Source: an uncultured Butyricicoccus sp. (GTDB lineage Bacteria > Bacillota > Clostridia > Oscillospirales > Butyricicoccaceae). From it: a stretch of 6,885 nucleotides of DNA. The position numbers were made by a program, and so were the translations under genes. The stretch covers positions 1-6,885 of the forward strand of contig USLE01000065.1 in assembly GCA_900555465.1 (NCBI GenBank), written 5' to 3'. Positions 5,591-6,885 of this stretch are shown here, piece by piece (position 1 is the stretch's first letter; every line of letters starts with the position of its first letter). The notes under the pieces are model-generated. The model did no database searches and was not told the DNA's origin. It saw only the letters and a program-made list of their open reading frames with translations.

Positions 5591-5655
5591 CCGCAGAAGT
5601 GTGCCCGCAGGGCGCGCGCCGCAGGCGGCAGGACTGATCCGAACCGCAGGTTCGG
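5591..5655. repeat. Cluster of short hairpins with CCGCAG cores
   Basis: CCGCAG occurs at 5591, 5605, 5619 and 5644 (intervals 14, 14 and 25). At three of them the flanks form stems around a GCA triloop: GCCC/GGGC (5603-5613), CGCC/GGCG (5617-5627), and CCGAACC/GGTTCGG (5639-5655, the strongest, 7 bp). A fifth core at 5504 lies in a CCGCGC-type stem. They lie in the 3' untranslated part of the precursor message. Confidence 0.45.
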
Positions 5656-5686
5656 TCAGGCCCTTTTCCAAGGAAGCCGGAACGGC

Positions 5687-5833
5687 TTACTTGGAAGCGT
5701 GCTCGCACTTCTGGTTCGCTACCGTGCAGGAAGTCTTGCAAGCGGACTGGCAGGACGTCTGGCACTCGCCGCAGCCGCCGTGCGCTGCAGTCTGCTTCAG
5801 GGTCGCGGAAGTCAGGGTAGATACGTGCTTCAT
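5687..5833 (-). CDS. scfA: SCIFF ranthipeptide precursor (six cysteines in forty-five residues)
   Basis: This 48-residue peptide matches SCIFF precursors: MKHVSTLTSATLKQTAAHGG as leader, then a cysteine-rich core containing CGECQTSCQSACKTSC and TVANQKCE. There are exactly six cysteines, C21, C24, C28, C32, C36 and C43. In the C. thermocellum homologue CteA the maturase links Cys32 to Thr37 (recalled from the literature), and both residues exist here at the same numbers. The GG at 19-20 is a plausible leader cleavage point, but no peptidase is encoded nearby. The start at 5833 has AGGAGGG seven bases upstream, overlapping the stop of the preceding membrane protein gene. The role of SCIFF products is unsettled; quorum-type signalling in clostridia has been proposed. 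Confidence 0.95.
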   Translation of the reverse strand: MKHVSTLTSATLKQTAAHGGCGECQTSCQSACKTSCTVANQKCEHASK

Positions 5834-5845
5834 GGAAATTCCCTC

Positions 5846-6262
5846 CTACTTTTTGATGTGGCTATGCCGTTTCTTTTTGCGCATATTGGCGCCGGCGAGG
5901 CCGCCGAGCGCCGAAGCCGCCAGCGTGCAGAGCAGGCTGGCCGACGCGCGTACCAGATGGATCGGCTGGGAGCCGAGCATCAGCCCCGCAGCCAGCAGGA
6001 TCAGAAAAACCACGCCCCCGGCACCAAGCGCCCAGAGGAGCTTGCGCCCGCCCGCACGCTTCGACGCGATCAGGCCGGCAAGCGCGGTGCCTGCTGCCAG
6101 AAACGCCCACGCGCACGGGGCGATTGCCCCCTCTGCCAATGTGCCGCGGTGCACCAGAACCGCACCAACCAGCATCAGCAGAAGCGTCGTCAACAGGCCG
6201 GCTGCCCCAGCCGGCAGCAGCACACCGGCCGGCGTACTGCCCTCGTTGGTCTTTCTCATCAT
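5846..6262 (-). CDS. TIGR04086-type four-TM membrane protein
   Basis: This 138-residue protein has four hydrophobic segments (about 13-38, 44-66, 74-97 and 104-126) and a very basic tail (NMRKKKRHSHIKK). Size, topology and position between yajC and the SCIFF precursor match the TIGR04086 family of Firmicute membrane proteins known from SCIFF neighbourhoods. The biochemical role is unknown. The start at 6262 (first of two consecutive ATGs) follows GGGAGG by seven bases. Its TAG stop overlaps the ribosome binding site of the SCIFF precursor, 12 bases before that start, so the two are cotranscribed. Export of the peptide or a link to Sec function are guesses from context. Confidence 0.8.
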   Translation of the reverse strand: MMRKTNEGSTPAGVLLPAGAAGLLTTLLLMLVGAVLVHRGTLAEGAIAPCAWAFLAAGTALAGLIASKRAGGRKLLWALGAGGVVFLILLAAGLMLGSQPIHLVRASASLLCTLAASALGGLAGANMRKKKRHSHIKK

Positions 6263-6275
6263 TGCGCATCCTCCC

Positions 6276-6307
6276 GCCGAATGATTGATATCCTAATCCT
6301 ATTCGGC
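6276..6307. repeat. Inverted repeat abutting the ribosome binding site of the TIGR04086 gene
   Basis: GCCGAAT (6276-6282) and ATTCGGC (6301-6307) form a 7-bp stem with an 18-base loop that can add about four inner pairs. It directly precedes the GGGAGG (6270-6275 complement) in the minus-strand message and lies 14 bases after the yajC stop. It could tune translation or yajC message ends; no U-run follows. Confidence 0.4.
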
Positions 6308-6321
6308 AAGAAACCGGTTTA

Positions 6322-6654
6322 TTACTTGGCGTCCTTGTTTGCTTCCTTGGGCGCCTCGACCGTTTCGGTCGCCGGGGCCTCCTTACCGCGGATCGCCCAG
6401 CGGTAGATCTTGAGCTTGGTACGGTCGTTCGAAGACTCGATCACCAGCACATCATCCTTGATGCTGACAACACGGCCGATAAATCCGCCGATCGTAGAGA
6501 TCTCGTCGCCCACTTCGATCGAGTTGCGCATTTCGCGCTCAGCCTTATCGCGCTTGCGCTGCGGACGGATCAACAGGAAATAGAACAGAACAATCAGGAT
6601 GACCAGCGGCGCGAGCTGCGCGATGATCGCCAAATATTCCTGGCCACTTGGCAT
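6322..6654 (-). CDS. yajC: YajC, preprotein translocase accessory subunit
   Basis: YajC is a small inner-membrane partner of SecDF in protein export. This copy has 110 residues, the usual length. It has a short N-terminus, one membrane segment at about 7-29 (IIAQLAPLVILIVLFYFLLI), the conserved RPQRKRDKAEREM after it, and a small beta domain with IEVGDEISTIGGFIGRVVSI (about 46-65). A charged tail rich in Ala, Glu and Lys ends the protein. The start at 6654 follows AGGAGG by eight bases. It heads the operon with the TIGR04086 gene and the SCIFF pair, from a promoter at 6696-6724. secD and secF, often nearby in Clostridia, are not in this window. Confidence 0.95.
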   Translation of the reverse strand: MPSGQEYLAIIAQLAPLVILIVLFYFLLIRPQRKRDKAEREMRNSIEVGDEISTIGGFIGRVVSIKDDVLVIESSNDRTKLKIYRWAIRGKEAPATETVEAPKEANKDAK

Positions 6655-6695
6655 TACTTACACCTCCTCGTGCATTTTACCATTGATTCTTATCT

Positions 6696-6724
6696 ATTAT
6701 ATCGGATTCAGCAGCAAATTACAA
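6696..6724 (-). promoter_or_regulatory. Promoter of the yajC-SCIFF operon
   Basis: A perfect TATAAT (6701-6696), a 17-base spacer and TTGTAA (6724-6719, four of six consensus) lie on the minus strand, 42 bases before the yajC start. No other convincing promoter was seen between yajC and the maturase, so this one probably drives all four genes. Confidence 0.75.
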
Positions 6725-6732
6725 GCCCTATT

Positions 6733-6750
6733 TTGTCCGTCATAGGACAA
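6733..6750. promoter_or_regulatory. Perfect 6-6-6 dyad between divergent genes, candidate operator
   Basis: TTGTCC (6733-6738) and GGACAA (6745-6750) form a perfect inverted repeat around GTCATA. It lies eight bases upstream of the yajC -35 box and 55 bases before the plus-strand start at 6805. No known regulator is recognised for it. Confidence 0.35.
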
Positions 6751-6804
6751 CTCCGTGCGCGCATAAAGTGACCGTATCTTACGCGAAACGAGGTGCCTTG
6801 CTCC

Positions 6805-6885
6805 ATGCTTTTCCCCGCCTTATTTGCGCTCGGCGGCGCGTTCTTTTTCTTCGTCCTGCGCGTGCAGGGAGCGGACGGCTGCTTC
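6805..6885 (+). CDS. N-terminus of an unidentified membrane protein, cut by the window edge
   Basis: Twenty-seven codons are open to the right edge. The start MLFPALFALGGAFFFFVLRV is a membrane segment or uncleaved signal anchor, followed by QGADGCF. GAGGTG at 6790-6795 lies nine bases upstream of the ATG, and an in-frame GTG at 6793 falls inside that site. No good -10/-35 pair was found. The family cannot be named from this much sequence. It is divergent from yajC. Confidence 0.5.
   Translation, partial: MLFPALFALGGAFFFFVLRVQGADGCF

Noticed and set aside
5484..5765. 93-codon minus-strand frame across the SCIFF precursor and its spacer
   Set aside because: It overlaps the precursor in another frame, runs through the terminator, and has no start signal or family pattern.
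6733..6780. Promoter for the rightward gene at 6805
   Set aside because: Possible boxes (TTGTCC, CATAAA, TATCTT) do not combine with acceptable spacing.

Overview
The window looks like chromosomal DNA from a GC-rich member of the Clostridia, most likely an Oscillospirales-type gut anaerobe. The main evidence is a SCIFF peptide and its radical SAM maturase beside yajC and a TIGR04086-type membrane protein, an arrangement typical of Clostridia. Shine-Dalgarno sequences are strong (AGGAGG types) and promoters are sigma-A-like and AT-rich against GC-rich genes. The species call is inference only. No mobile element, CRISPR array, rRNA or tRNA was seen, and coding density is high.

Left part (1-1360): a MocR/PdxR-type regulator (GntR domain plus aminotransferase-like domain) runs off the left edge on the minus strand. 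Divergent from it is an 80-residue membrane protein ending in a CPHC/CPHC zinc ribbon, with a clear promoter. It converges on a DUF5655-like protein whose promoter carries a 17-bp dyad over its -10 box.

Middle (1357-3973): a MarR-family repressor, FabT-like in sequence, is translationally coupled to an AEC-family (auxin efflux carrier) transporter. The pair has its own promoter and a probable operator. Upstream on the same strand are an orphan, degenerate pyrroline-5-carboxylate-reductase-like Rossmann protein and a polytopic SpoIIM-like membrane protein. A long RNA hairpin followed by seven U residues encloses the ribosome binding site and start codon of the SpoIIM-like gene. It looks like a terminator or attenuator laid over a translation start.

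Right part (4059-6654): an operon reading right to left has yajC, the TIGR04086-type membrane protein, the 48-residue SCIFF precursor with six cysteines, and the SCIFF maturase. The precursor and the maturase are separated by 257 bases dense in hairpins, including a strong bidirectional terminator. This would let the peptide be made in excess over its modifying enzyme. At the right edge, divergent from yajC, is the N-terminus of an unidentified membrane protein.

The SCIFF ranthipeptide cassette is the biologically prominent system and belongs to a known class. The least explained elements are the start-enclosing hairpin at 3368-3440, the inverted-repeat-rich SCIFF spacer and the orphan Rossmann protein.
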